A stretch of 64,000 nt of DNA from Labilithrix luteola. Its GTDB lineage: Bacteria; Myxococcota_A; Polyangia; Polyangiales; Polyangiaceae. Shown here in pieces: positions 24,786 to 33,726 of the stretch. Positions within the stretch are counted from its first letter, which is position 1. The number at the start of each line of letters is the position of its first letter. Position numbers and translations under genes: made by a program. The stretch spans positions 2,976,001 through 3,040,000 of the forward strand of contig NZ_CP012333.1 in assembly GCF_001263205.1 (NCBI RefSeq), read 5' to 3'. The notes below the pieces were generated by a model. The model did not search any database, was not told where the DNA came from, and saw only the letters and a program-made list of their open reading frames with translations.

Positions 24786-26543
24786 TCAGACGGAGACGGC
24801 CTCGAGCGTACGAACCTGCCGGTCGATGAGCTTCGAGTACGGACCGCGCGAACGAACGAGCTCGCGGTGCGTTCCAGCTTCGACAATGGTCCCGCCTTCG
24901 ACGAAGGCAATACGGTCGGCCTGGACGAGCGCGCTCGCACGGTGCGCGATAACGAACGTCGTTCGGCCCTTCGTGAGTCGCTCGAGAGCCTCACGAACGA
25001 GGTCCTCGCTCTCGGCGTCGAGCGCGCTCGTTGCTTCGTCGAGCACGAGAATGGGCGCGTCTTTGAGCAGGGCTCGAGCAATCGCAATACGCTGGCGTTC
25101 GCCGCCGGAGAGCAGGCTGCCACCGTAGCCAACGCGGGTGTCGTAGCCCTGCGGGAGCTTCACGATGAACTCGTGCGCATGGGCTGCACGTGCCGCCTCC
25201 TCGATCTCCTCGAAGCTCGCACCAGGACGGCCGAAGGCGATGTTGTCGCGAATCGTGTCGTCGAAGAGAACGCCATCCTGCATCACGACGCCGATCTGCG
25301 AGCGCAGCGACTTCTGCTTGTAGGAACGCATGTCGACGCCATCGAGCAGGATGCGCCCGCCGTCGGGATCATAGAGTCGCTGCAAGAGCGCCATGAGCGT
25401 GCTCTTGCCGGCGCCGCTTCGTCCGACCAAGGCGACGGTCTCCCCTGCACGAACGCGCAAATGGACGTCGCGCAGAACCTTGGGCCCCTTGCGATATGCG
25501 AAGCTGACGTTTTCGAACGTGACGTCACCGCGAAGGTGTTCGGCGTCCCGCGCGCCCGGGCAGTCTCCGACCGAATCCTGAGCGTCGAGAATCGAGGAGA
25601 CGGCTTCGAGCGCAACGCTGCCCTTGCGCACCGTCTGATACATGCCGGTCAGCGCCTGCACCGGCGCGAACACGCCGCCGACGTAACCGAGGAACGCGAG
25701 GAGCGTTCCGAGCGAGATGTCATGGCGCGCAACGAGGCAACCACCGAGCGCGACCGCGCAAACACGAGCGACAGCCATGGTCGCGTTCTTCGTCGCGTTG
25801 ACGCGAGCATCTCGGCTGAACCCACGTCGGGCAATGGCGTTTGCGTCGTGCACGCCACTCAAGAAGCGACGTTTCTCGTCTTCTTCCTTCACGAAGCTGC
25901 GAATGACCGTGATGCCGGACAGAACCTCGTTGAGGCGCCCGAAGATGCGCACCCAGCGGCTCATCAGCGCGCGCTCGCGGTCGATCTGTTCGTGCGACGC
26001 CCAGGCACCGAGCAGAGCCGGCACGGGCGCGAACGCGAGCACGACAAGCGTGAGGTGCCACTCGAGCCTCACCATGATGATGGCCGAGAGCGCGAGGTAG
26101 GCGAGCGAAGGGACGAGGTGCAGAGCGATCTCGGAGAACGCCTGAACGGAACCGGCAACGCCGCGCTCGATACGCGAGAGGACCGCGCCCGAGCTCTCGC
26201 CGCCGTGATGGTCGACGGGGAGCGAATGGAGCCGGTCGTTCGTCTCCTTCAGCATGTCGAAGTTCAGCGCGATGCGGATCTTCGAAACCGTGAACTCGAT
26301 GAGCGCAGCAAGCCCTTCGCGCGTCACGAGCGCTACCGCGAGACACACGAGCAGCGCGATGGTGATGCCCGAAAAGCCGGAGCCGAGTGAGTCGACGATC
26401 AGCTTGTAAAGAAGCGGTTCGGAGACCGCGAGCACCGAGGTGCTGAGCGCGAGAACGAGGATCAGCGCAATACGGCGACGATGCGGAAGGAAGAACCTCG
26501 ACGCTGCGCGTGCGAGGACCGAGTGCGAGGAAGATTGAGGCAT
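24786..26543 (-). CDS. ABC transporter, fused permease and ATPase (exporter type)
   Basis: 585 residues in the half-transporter layout of MsbA-like exporters: six-helix membrane domain (residues about 15-310), then the ATPase. Walker A is GRSGAGKST, the signature LLSGGERQR, Walker B ILVLDEATSALD and the switch His is in FVIAHRAS. The intracellular loop carries RLNEVLSGITVIRSF. It would form a homodimer or heterodimer that exports a lipid, peptide or drug. The start at MPQSSSH is chosen; an upstream reading of 18 residues lacks family similarity. It is a single gene, with the DUF4142 gene 240 bases downstream. Confidence 0.92.
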   Translation of the reverse strand: MPQSSSHSVLARAASRFFLPHRRRIALILVLALSTSVLAVSEPLLYKLIVDSLGSGFSGITIALLVCLAVALVTREGLAALIEFTVSKIRIALNFDMLKETNDRLHSLPVDHHGGESSGAVLSRIERGVAGSVQAFSEIALHLVPSLAYLALSAIIMVRLEWHLTLVVLAFAPVPALLGAWASHEQIDRERALMSRWVRIFGRLNEVLSGITVIRSFVKEEDEKRRFLSGVHDANAIARRGFSRDARVNATKNATMAVARVCAVALGGCLVARHDISLGTLLAFLGYVGGVFAPVQALTGMYQTVRKGSVALEAVSSILDAQDSVGDCPGARDAEHLRGDVTFENVSFAYRKGPKVLRDVHLRVRAGETVALVGRSGAGKSTLMALLQRLYDPDGGRILLDGVDMRSYKQKSLRSQIGVVMQDGVLFDDTIRDNIAFGRPGASFEEIEEAARAAHAHEFIVKLPQGYDTRVGYGGSLLSGGERQRIAIARALLKDAPILVLDEATSALDAESEDLVREALERLTKGRTTFVIAHRASALVQADRIAFVEGGTIVEAGTHRELVRSRGPYSKLIDRQVRTLEAVSV

Positions 26544-26671
26544 TCCGTCACGCCGAACATGCCAAGAGAGACGCGTCGCGTCAGGGCAAACCTTCACGAG
26601 CTCGCTCGTTTTCTTCGCGTGATCGACGACACGTGACTACGCGACGCGCGAGCTCGTGCCAGACGGCGAGT

Positions 26672-27442
26672 TCAAGACTTCGCGAGCACGAGCTCCGCGA
26701 AACGCGAGGGCTCCGAGACATGAGGATAGTGGCCGTTGCCTTCCCAGACCTCGGTCGTTGCGCCCTCGATGAGCTCCGCGAGCCACGTCGCGTAGCCCGA
26801 CGGCAAGGGATTGCCATGGAGGGCGTGATACGGCGCGCGGATGTTCGAGAGCGTCGAGAGCTTCTCCCCGAGGACGTCGTCGGAATCTTCGAGGAGCACG
26901 TGCCACGCGCCGAGGAGCACCTCTCGACGCAGCATCTTCAAGCGCTCGACGTGGGCTGCGCGTGCCGGCTCGTCCAGCCGACCATAGCCGATCGACTCGA
27001 TGACCGAGCGCACGACCGCAACATAGTCACCATTCGTCAAAACGTCTTTCAGCGGGCGCACCCCCTGAGCCATGCCCACGATCTGAAGGCTCTGATCGAC
27101 GTTGAGAACACCTCGCACCTCTCGGCGCGCGGCGTACGTCGTCGCGATGAACCCGCCGAGCGAATGGCCCACGAGGAAAGGCTTCTCGAGCCCGAGCTCT
27201 TCGACCACCGCGTCGAGGTCGTAAGACAGCTCCAACGTCTCGTACGTCGGCGCGGGTCCCGACGCGCCCTGGCCACGAACATCGATGCGGATGCACCGGC
27301 GCCGCGAGACGAGACGCTCCACGATGGAATCCCACGTGCTGTGGTCGTCGCCGAGACCGTGAACGAAGACGACGGCAGGTCCGTCGCCGTCGTCGGCAAA
27401 AGCAATGCTGGATCCCGAACGTGTCGTCGTGCGTAGCGCCAT
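26672..27442 (-). CDS. Alpha/beta-fold hydrolase
   Basis: 256 residues with the typical core: FVHGLGDDHSTWD (oxyanion HG), DVRGQGASG, and the nucleophile elbow VGHSLGGF with Ser, then a His near the end in GNGHYPHVSEP. The Asp/Glu of the triad is probably in the region before it. Similar proteins are esterases, haloperoxidase-like enzymes or C-C hydrolases; the substrate cannot be read from sequence. The ATG at 27442 is preceded directly by GGGAGG with almost no spacing, an odd arrangement, so translation may depend on a different contact. A lipoprotein gene lies 41 bases upstream on the same strand. Confidence 0.9.
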   Translation of the reverse strand: MALRTTTRSGSSIAFADDGDGPAVVFVHGLGDDHSTWDSIVERLVSRRRCIRIDVRGQGASGPAPTYETLELSYDLDAVVEELGLEKPFLVGHSLGGFIATTYAARREVRGVLNVDQSLQIVGMAQGVRPLKDVLTNGDYVAVVRSVIESIGYGRLDEPARAAHVERLKMLRREVLLGAWHVLLEDSDDVLGEKLSTLSNIRAPYHALHGNPLPSGYATWLAELIEGATTEVWEGNGHYPHVSEPSRFAELVLAKS

Positions 27443-27483
27443 CCTCCCAAGATACGTGAGGCTTCGCTCGCGCCACCAGACAC

Positions 27484-28098
27484 TCAAGGTGCGGCGTTCG
27501 CCTTGATCGCGAAAGCCTTGCCGTCCTCGTAGAGGCCGTGCAGCTCCACGGTGAGCTTGCCGGCCCAGGGCGGGGCGCTGGTTTCGTCCGACGACATGCG
27601 GTGCCCACACCCATCGCCGAGGACCGGTGCCCGATAGGCCGGTTCGTAAGTGAGGTTCCACGTGATGATCGACGTCGTCGAATGCCCGTAGGCGAGCAAC
27701 GCCCCCTGGCAGTTCGGGGTGAACGAGGCGGTCATGTCGTCGAACGACAGCGTCATCGATTGAACACGGTTCACGTCGACGGCGGTGTCGTTCTTGATGA
27801 CGAACGTCACCTCGTAGTTGGCTCCCGTGCGGATGACGTTGAGATTCTCGATGCGCAGCGGTTGCGGAGTTTCGGTGTCTGCGCTCGCGTCGTCGGTCGA
27901 CTTCGGATCCGGCGTCGTCGTGCCCGTCGGTTCGTCGGCGGTTCGTCCGGGCTCGTTCAGCCGACCTCCGTCGGACTGCCTGCCGGTGCCCGTGACCGTT
28001 TCTCCGCCAGAGCACCCGAGGGCGGCGAGCGAGGCGAGCGCGGCGAGCACGGCGAGCGCGGCAAGTGTCGCGAGAACGAAAGGCGAGGAGGGCTTCAT
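27484..28098 (-). CDS. Hypothetical lipoprotein
   Basis: 204 residues. A strongly hydrophobic Ala/Leu signal ends in LAALGC, followed by a Ser/Gly/Thr/Asp-rich stretch of about 50 residues. The C-terminal 130 residues are beta-rich (VIRTGANYEVTFVIKNDT, MTLSFDDMTASF, WNLTYEP) and may form one immunoglobulin-like domain. Two cysteines (NCQG and GCGH) could pair. No family recognised. It is followed closely by the hydrolase gene, so the two may be co-transcribed, though nothing links their roles. Confidence 0.72.
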   Translation of the reverse strand: MKPSSPFVLATLAALAVLAALASLAALGCSGGETVTGTGRQSDGGRLNEPGRTADEPTGTTTPDPKSTDDASADTETPQPLRIENLNVIRTGANYEVTFVIKNDTAVDVNRVQSMTLSFDDMTASFTPNCQGALLAYGHSTTSIITWNLTYEPAYRAPVLGDGCGHRMSSDETSAPPWAGKLTVELHGLYEDGKAFAIKANAAP

Positions 28099-28168
28099 GC
28101 CCGCGCTTCAGCAACGCGCATGCCTGGATTTCGTGGCGCGACTTGCGCCATGTCTGTCACGAGTAGCG

Positions 28169-28318
28169 CTACGCCGGCACGATCAGGCGGAGCGCGCGCG
28201 GAACGACCTCGATCTCCACGCGTTCCTCATGCAGGTCCGAAGGCCACTCACGCTCTACCCGAAACACAAGGGCGTCGATGAGCTCTACGAGGGTGCAAGT
28301 ATCGTCGTACTCGCCGTC
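28169..28318 (-). other. Coding-like 49-codon tail in frame after the PAS kinase stop
   Basis: Directly after the TAA of the histidine kinase the same frame stays open for 49 codons, ending TAG 28169-28171. The peptide (TLVELIDALVFRVEREW, then VEIEVVPRALRLIVPA) alternates charged and hydrophobic residues like a real beta/alpha fold and has high third-position GC. No ATG lies after the stop; the first GTG gives only about 32 residues. It could be a former C-terminal extension, a small unstarted gene, or a product of stop readthrough. Confidence 0.35.
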
Positions 28319-30751
28319 TTATGGGTCTACTACTCCGCACCGGTCTTCTTCCTCGGAGCGAGCGTCGGTGCCGCTCTCCGCAGGCGACGATGAGAGAATG
28401 CTCGGGGCGTCCTCCACGAGGACGGGGTCCGGTTCGACGCACGGCGCCCCCGCAATGTACGGCAGTAGGACGCGGAACGTCGTGTGGCCCTCGCGATTGC
28501 TCTCGACCCAGATACGACCGCCATGCGCCTCGACCAAGCCGCGACAGATGTAGAGCCCTAGGCCCAGGCCGGCAACGCCTGCCTCCCGCGCCGACCTGCT
28601 ACGCGTGAAGCGATTGAAGACGCGTTCGGCGTCGTCGGCCGACAGCGCCTGGCCTTCGTTCTCGACACCGAGCTCGACGGCATCCTCGCGCCAATCGAGC
28701 GTCACCTCGATCGGGCTGCCGGGCGTTCCGTACTTGATCGCATTCGAGAGCAGATTGCCGACGATCTGTTCCATACGGACTTCGTCGAGGGACATCGTGC
28801 GAGGCTGTCCCGTTTCTCGAAGGTGGAGCGGTCGTTCGCGACGCTCCGCGGAGAAGTGGCCCGTCACTTCGGAGACGATCGCGCGAAGGTCCACGGGTTT
28901 GCGTTCGAGCGTGAGGCGTCGCGCCTCCAACCTGGAAACGTCCGTGAGATCCCGAACCATTCGGTCCAGCCGCTTCGTCGCCTTCCGGACGCGCTCGACG
29001 GATTGGCCTGCCCCCTGAGGAAGCTGCTGACGCGCGAGCAACTCCGCCTGCAGCGCCAGCGACCCCAAGGGCTGACGTAGATCGTGCGCGACCACGGACA
29101 TCCACTCCTCACGCAGCCGTTCGAGCTCCTTCAACGCGGAGATGTCCTGCAAGGTGGCAACGGCGCCGACGAGCCTATCATTCGCGTCGATGACGGGGCC
29201 GGCACAGACGAGCATCGGAAGCTTTCGGCCGTCCTGAAGCTCGACGCACAGCTCCTGTGTCGAGGTCTCACGGGTGCGGAGAGCAACGAGAAGAGGATGA
29301 TCGGTCCTCGACACACGCTCGCCTGTCGCGAGGCCCCAATCCGAAGCGGCCTCGGGCGAGAGCAAATCCATGAAACGGTTCTCGGTGGTCACGAGACCGT
29401 TTGCGTCGGCAACGACGACACCGGCCGGCATCTGATCGACGAGCGCCTGGAGGTTGGCGCGCGCGTCGGCCTCACGCGCGAGAGCGACGGCCAACGCCGC
29501 TTCGTTGCGCTTGCGTTCGGTGACATCGCGAATGAGCCCCTGCCATCGTCCGTCGGGTAGCAGCTTCGTGCTCGACTCGACCTGGATGATGTGACCGTCT
29601 TTGCACCTCACCTTCCACTCCTCGACCACGGCTTCGCCGGAGAGCATTCGCTCCTGAGCGGCACCGATTCGTGGAATCTCTTCGGGCGGAAGGAAATCGG
29701 CGACCTTGTGTTCGAGCAGCTCCTCGCGCGTGTAACCGAACATTCGACATGCGGCGGAATTCGCGTCGAGATAGCGGGTGGTGCGGACGTCCGCGATGAG
29801 AATGGCATCCGCGGCGTGCTCGACGAGGTCGCGGTAGCGCTGTTCGCTTTTTTCCAGCTTCCTTTCGACCGAACCGACGAGCCGTGCACTACTGAGGACG
29901 AGCAAGAGCGAAACGGTCATCGCGGTGACCGCCATCAGCACTGCCGACGTTTCCGGAGAATAGAACCCCGCGCGCTGCCCCGTCATGAACGCGAGACCGA
30001 CGATCGGCGCGAAGAGGCCCGCCCCCAGAAAGCGCCGGGCGACGGTCCCTGCGAGCCCCTCGTGGACGACGATGGCGATGGGTCCTGCCCGAGGTCGCGC
30101 CCAGAGCAGTCCAACGGACAGGAACGTGAACGAAGTCGCCGCGTGGATCGAGAGGCTCGCCATCGGCAGAAGGCCGGGCACGCCATAGAACGGTGGCGCC
30201 TCGTAGACGTAGCCGGCAATGGCGCAGAGCCCATTGAGCAAAACGAGGCACGTGAGCACGGAGCTCGCCTTGCGAGCGATTTCGGCTCTCGCATCGAGAA
30301 GAAGGACGGCCAATCCGAGCACGACCGCACTCGCGGCCGAGTTCACCGAGGGTCGCCCGCAAAGCGGTTCTCGTGCACACGTGCGATCCGGGTACAGCAG
30401 GCCATCGATACCGAGGTCGACAGGGACGAGGTACTCGAGGAGGAAGAGCCCTCCTGCGAGGCACGCCGCCCCTGCAGCGATTCGCCCCGCCACGCGCACG
30501 GCACGCGGAGCTCGCTCGTAGGACTGCGCGCCGATTCCGAGAGCCAGCAGGATTACCACCAAGGCCGTGGTCGGCTTGAACGGCGGATAGTTCCCGTCGA
30601 CGCGTGTGAGAGGGACGCTGCCGATCATCCACCCGACAAAACCGACGATGCCGATCAGCAGGGCAAGGGCCGCGCAGGCGAGACCGGTCCGAGCACATGC
30701 ACGTTCGACGCGTTCGCGAGCGTCGCGCGCAGGTACCTCGAACGTCTGCAT
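28319..30751 (-). CDS. PAS-domain sensor histidine kinase, membrane-bound
   Basis: 810 residues. The first 300 hold about eight hydrophobic helices with short loops (a MASE-like membrane sensor). Two PAS domains follow: one with YRDLVEHAADAILIADV and the 'RDVTERKR' end, a second with LQALVDQMPAGVVVADA and a PAC end near TLQDISALKEL. The kinase core has the phospho-acceptor VVAHDLRQPLG (His556), NLLSNAIKYG (N box) and VAGLGLGLYICRG (G box). A charged, poorly conserved tail of about 40 residues closes the protein. No response regulator is adjacent, so it is an orphan kinase. The start at MQTFEVP is chosen as the most likely of two. Confidence 0.92.
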   Translation of the reverse strand: MQTFEVPARDARERVERACARTGLACAALALLIGIVGFVGWMIGSVPLTRVDGNYPPFKPTTALVVILLALGIGAQSYERAPRAVRVAGRIAAGAACLAGGLFLLEYLVPVDLGIDGLLYPDRTCAREPLCGRPSVNSAASAVVLGLAVLLLDARAEIARKASSVLTCLVLLNGLCAIAGYVYEAPPFYGVPGLLPMASLSIHAATSFTFLSVGLLWARPRAGPIAIVVHEGLAGTVARRFLGAGLFAPIVGLAFMTGQRAGFYSPETSAVLMAVTAMTVSLLLVLSSARLVGSVERKLEKSEQRYRDLVEHAADAILIADVRTTRYLDANSAACRMFGYTREELLEHKVADFLPPEEIPRIGAAQERMLSGEAVVEEWKVRCKDGHIIQVESSTKLLPDGRWQGLIRDVTERKRNEAALAVALAREADARANLQALVDQMPAGVVVADANGLVTTENRFMDLLSPEAASDWGLATGERVSRTDHPLLVALRTRETSTQELCVELQDGRKLPMLVCAGPVIDANDRLVGAVATLQDISALKELERLREEWMSVVAHDLRQPLGSLALQAELLARQQLPQGAGQSVERVRKATKRLDRMVRDLTDVSRLEARRLTLERKPVDLRAIVSEVTGHFSAERRERPLHLRETGQPRTMSLDEVRMEQIVGNLLSNAIKYGTPGSPIEVTLDWREDAVELGVENEGQALSADDAERVFNRFTRSRSAREAGVAGLGLGLYICRGLVEAHGGRIWVESNREGHTTFRVLLPYIAGAPCVEPDPVLVEDAPSILSSSPAESGTDARSEEEDRCGVVDP

Positions 30752-30954
30752 GACGAGCGTGGAGCAACTCTCTCGCCATGTCCTCGACGCATCGCCACGC
30801 CGGAGCGGGCTAGTCGGACGCAAAAAGATGACGCGCTGCAGCGGCACCCCAACCCTCGAAGATCTTGAGCTTATCTTCGTTCCTCCAAGGATTTTGGCAG
30901 GTCGATATTAAAAATCTCAAGCCGCACATTGATTTTATCAAGTCGGCCCTTAGA

Positions 30955-31362
30955 GTGAAGCTCGTGCGACGCCAAGCTCCGTCGAACTGTCCCGTCTGCA
31001 ACACCACGCTTCGTATTGCGCGTCTCGAGTGCGACGACTGCCACACCGCCATCGAGGGTGACTTCGACCGGGGACGGCTCGGCCGCCTGTCGCGCGAGCA
31101 GCTCGCCTTCGTCGAGGTGTTCCTCGACTGCCGCGGCAAGATCAAAGACGTCGAGCAGCGCCTCGGCCTCTCCTACCCCACTGTCGTCTCGCGACTCGAA
31201 CAGGTCGTGCACGCCCTTGGCGCACCGATCGAAGCGGAGGCGGAGACGCGCTCGCGTCGCGTCGATGCCGTGCTCGAGAGCCTGTCGCGCGGCGAGCTCA
31301 CCCCGGCCGAAGCGGCCGAACGTTTACGGACGCTCCGCAGCCCCGGCGGCTCGAGCGGCTAA
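30955..31362 (+). CDS. DUF2089-family zinc-ribbon/HTH regulator
   Basis: 135 residues from a GTG start. The zinc ribbon is NCPVC.........LECDDC (four cysteines), followed by IEGDF, LSREQLAFVEVFLDCRGKIKDVE and LGLSYPTVVSRLEQVV, the two-part layout of DUF2089. These are DNA-binding-like proteins in which the last helices form an HTH. The C-terminal 35 residues add VDAVLESLSRGELTPAEA, a short helical motif also present at the end of the next gene's product. The 200 bases upstream are AT-rich and shared with the divergent kinase. A longer start upstream is possible. Likely regulator of its own operon. Confidence 0.88.
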   Translation: MKLVRRQAPSNCPVCNTTLRIARLECDDCHTAIEGDFDRGRLGRLSREQLAFVEVFLDCRGKIKDVEQRLGLSYPTVVSRLEQVVHALGAPIEAEAETRSRRVDAVLESLSRGELTPAEAAERLRTLRSPGGSSG

Positions 31363-31376
31363 TCCCTGGAGGACTC

Positions 31377-32378
31377 ATGCACCCGCACTTCCATCGTCAG
31401 CATTTCGGCCGGACGAACGGCCCCACTTTGCGCCGACCGCTCCCTCTCGCGGATCATCCATATCTCGACATCGACAGCGATTTTGCCTTCGTCGCAGTCG
31501 TCCCCGTCACGGCGGGCGAAGAGCCGTTCATCGAGATCTCGGGCGCTGCCACGTTGGGAAACGACGGGCCGACACTCGGCTTCGACGTGCACGCGAAAGA
31601 TGGAACGACCTCGGTCCGCATCCACGGTGCCGCGCGCGCCATCGAAGACCGCATCACGAGCGGCCGCTTCTGGGAGGCGAATTTCTGGGAGAAGCGCCGC
31701 TGGCACGGACACTTTCGCACGCAGATCGTCGCGCACGTCCCCAGGAACGTCCGCATGCGGCTTCGCTCGGCGGCAGCACGCGTTCATGTCGAAGAGCTCT
31801 CGGGATGTGACCTCTCCATCGCGACGAATGCCGGTGCGCTCTTTCTCGAAGACGTCCAGGGTCGGCTCGCACTCACGACCGAGGCAGGTCGCATCGACGG
31901 GCGACGCGTCGGGGGCTCGATCGATGCCTCGACCAGCGCAGGAGCGATCAGCCTCGACATCGTCTCGCTCGATCCCGGCACGCATCGCGTGCGCACGAAC
32001 ATGGGCGCTGCGCGCATCGAGCTCGCCCAAGGAATGCCCGTGCAGATCGACACGCGCACGGCCATGGGATCGTCACGCGTCGACTTCCGCTCCGTCAAAG
32101 GAGCGCCGGCCGTTCTGGAGCTCGAAGCCGATCTCGGAGCAATCCGCGTGAGGACCTCGCGACACCAATGGGAGGCGAGCGACGCCAGGACCGGAAGGCC
32201 CATCGACGGGAGTCGCGCCGATCAGGGCTCCCCCTACCGAGCGCCCGCCAACGTCGTCGAGACGGTCGCGACGGCTTCGGCCGACGAGGACGTGCAGAAG
32301 GTCCTCGAGCGCGTCGCCGACGGAACGTTGGCACCGGCCGACGCTCGCGAGCTGCTTCGCGCGATGGGTTGGGGTTGA
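31377..32378 (+). CDS. DUF4097/YvlB-like protein with SHOCT-like C-terminal motif
   Basis: 333 residues. The strand-rich central part (residues about 130-250: IATNAGALFLEDVQGRLALT, then IDASTSAGAISLDIV and VRTNMGAARIEL) repeats the 'aG.i.l..v.G.l...t..G.i' pattern of DUF4097/YvlB beta-helices. The C-terminus reads VQKVLERVADGTLAPADA, like the short helix at the end of YvlB proteins and like the end of the preceding DUF2089 protein. GGAGGA sits before ATG 31377. No signal peptide is evident. Proteins of this type are often co-transcribed with a DUF2089 or LiaR-type regulator in envelope-stress operons; the role here is inferred. Confidence 0.82.
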   Translation: MHPHFHRQHFGRTNGPTLRRPLPLADHPYLDIDSDFAFVAVVPVTAGEEPFIEISGAATLGNDGPTLGFDVHAKDGTTSVRIHGAARAIEDRITSGRFWEANFWEKRRWHGHFRTQIVAHVPRNVRMRLRSAAARVHVEELSGCDLSIATNAGALFLEDVQGRLALTTEAGRIDGRRVGGSIDASTSAGAISLDIVSLDPGTHRVRTNMGAARIELAQGMPVQIDTRTAMGSSRVDFRSVKGAPAVLELEADLGAIRVRTSRHQWEASDARTGRPIDGSRADQGSPYRAPANVVETVATASADEDVQKVLERVADGTLAPADARELLRAMGWG

Positions 32379-32401
32379 GAGCGACGTCTTCGGCCGAGAC
32401 G

Positions 32402-32623
32402 ATGGCGTCCTCCAAAACGCGACGCGATGGACCGCATCCGAAGGTGTGCGGTCGGTGTGGAATCATCTACGGCGAACGCGAGTGGAACGCGCTCGACGAG
32501 TTCGGCACCATGCAGCGCGCCGACGTCGAGCCGCTCGTCGTTGGTTGGCGCGAGTCGACCTTCATCGATCTCCGCCGGTGCCGTGGATGTGGCGTGGTCC
32601 TCGCGCGCCTCGTCGCACGCTGA
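32402..32623 (+). CDS. Small zinc-ribbon-like protein
   Basis: 73 residues with two Cys pairs: VCGRCGIIYGEREW near residue 16 and RRCRGCGVVLARL near residue 58. They are spaced as in a zinc ribbon or treble-clef. Between them lies DEFGTMQRADVEPLVVGW. Nothing else can be assigned. It starts 23 bases after the DUF4097-like gene and is probably in the same operon. Confidence 0.7.
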   Translation: MASSKTRRDGPHPKVCGRCGIIYGEREWNALDEFGTMQRADVEPLVVGWRESTFIDLRRCRGCGVVLARLVAR

Positions 32624-32630
32624 ATCGACG

Positions 32631-33692
32631 CTAGAGATCGGCGATCGACGCCTGCACCGGCGCAGGCTCGACATGCACAGGCTCCCGTTCGAGCCGCAGG
32701 GTCGTCGCCTTGTTTGCGTCGGGCGCGACGCCCATGAGCGTCTTGGCCTTGCGCCGCGGGCGCTTGAAGTTGATTCGCTCGGCGACGATGTAAAGCGGCC
32801 TGCCCTTGAGCTGCTCGTAGATGCGACCGATGTATTCGCCGAGCACGCCCGTCATTACGAGCTGCACACTGAAGAGGAACGACACGAGGACCACGGTGGT
32901 CGTCCAACCGGGGACCGTGATGCCGGCGAGGTGACTGATGATGGCCACCATGCCGTAGACGACGCTCGAGAACCCAACGACGAGCCCGAGGTACGTGGCC
33001 GTTCGCAGCGGCAGGATGCTGAAGGAGGCGATGCCGTCGATCGCGAACGCGATCATCTTGCGGAGCGGATACTTCGTTTCGCCGGCTGCGCGAGCAGCAC
33101 GGTCGTACTCCACCGCCGTCTGTTTGAAGCCGACCCACGCCACGAGACCACGCACGAAGCGGTGCGTCTCGCGAAGCTCGCGCATCGTGAGCACGACGCG
33201 CCGGCTCATGAGCCGGAAGTCTCCGGTGTCGAGAGGGACTTCGATCGGGATGAGGGCGGCGAAGACCTTGTAGAAAAGCTTCGCCGTAATCAGCTTGAAC
33301 CAGGTCTCTCCGTCGCGCGAACGGCGCCGTCCGTAGACGACGTCGAAGCCCAGCCGCCACTTCGCCATCATCTCGAGGATGACTTCGGGAGGGTCTTGCA
33401 GGTCCGCGTCCATGACGACGACCGCTTTGCCCCGCGTCGCGTCCATCCCGCAGGTGATCGCCCGCTGATGACCGAAGTTTCGCGAAAAGCTGAGAACGCG
33501 ATAGCGCCCCTCACGGGTCGCCATCCTCCGTAGGAGCTCGAGAGACCGATCCTTGGAGCCGTCGTCGACGAAGACGACCTCCGTCGAAACCTTCAGTACG
33601 TCGAGCAATGCGCGAAGTCGCGCGTCGAGGCGAGGAAGCACCTCTTCCTCGTTGTAGATCGGGATGACGAGCGACAGCTCCGGGCGCGGCAT
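32631..33692 (-). CDS. GT2 glycosyltransferase with C-terminal membrane helices (GtrB/DPM1-like)
   Basis: 353 residues. The N-terminal GT-A domain has VIPIYNEEEVL, FVDDGSKDRS, the Asp pair MDADLQDPPE, and GDFRLMSRR. The C-terminal 110 residues hold two transmembrane helices (AFAIDGIASFSILPL region and TTTVVLVSFLFSVQLVM) ending in VLGEYIGRIYEQLKGRPLY. This is the standard arrangement of GtrB/ArnC-like enzymes that make polyprenyl-phosphate sugars. It is downstream of galE on the same strand (34-base gap), so it probably belongs to the same envelope-glycan set. Sugar not determinable. Confidence 0.93.
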   Translation of the reverse strand: MPRPELSLVIPIYNEEEVLPRLDARLRALLDVLKVSTEVVFVDDGSKDRSLELLRRMATREGRYRVLSFSRNFGHQRAITCGMDATRGKAVVVMDADLQDPPEVILEMMAKWRLGFDVVYGRRRSRDGETWFKLITAKLFYKVFAALIPIEVPLDTGDFRLMSRRVVLTMRELRETHRFVRGLVAWVGFKQTAVEYDRAARAAGETKYPLRKMIAFAIDGIASFSILPLRTATYLGLVVGFSSVVYGMVAIISHLAGITVPGWTTTVVLVSFLFSVQLVMTGVLGEYIGRIYEQLKGRPLYIVAERINFKRPRRKAKTLMGVAPDANKATTLRLEREPVHVEPAPVQASIADL

Positions 33693-33726
33693 CGGGACGA
33701 GATGTTCTAGCGCAGGAACGCTTGAA

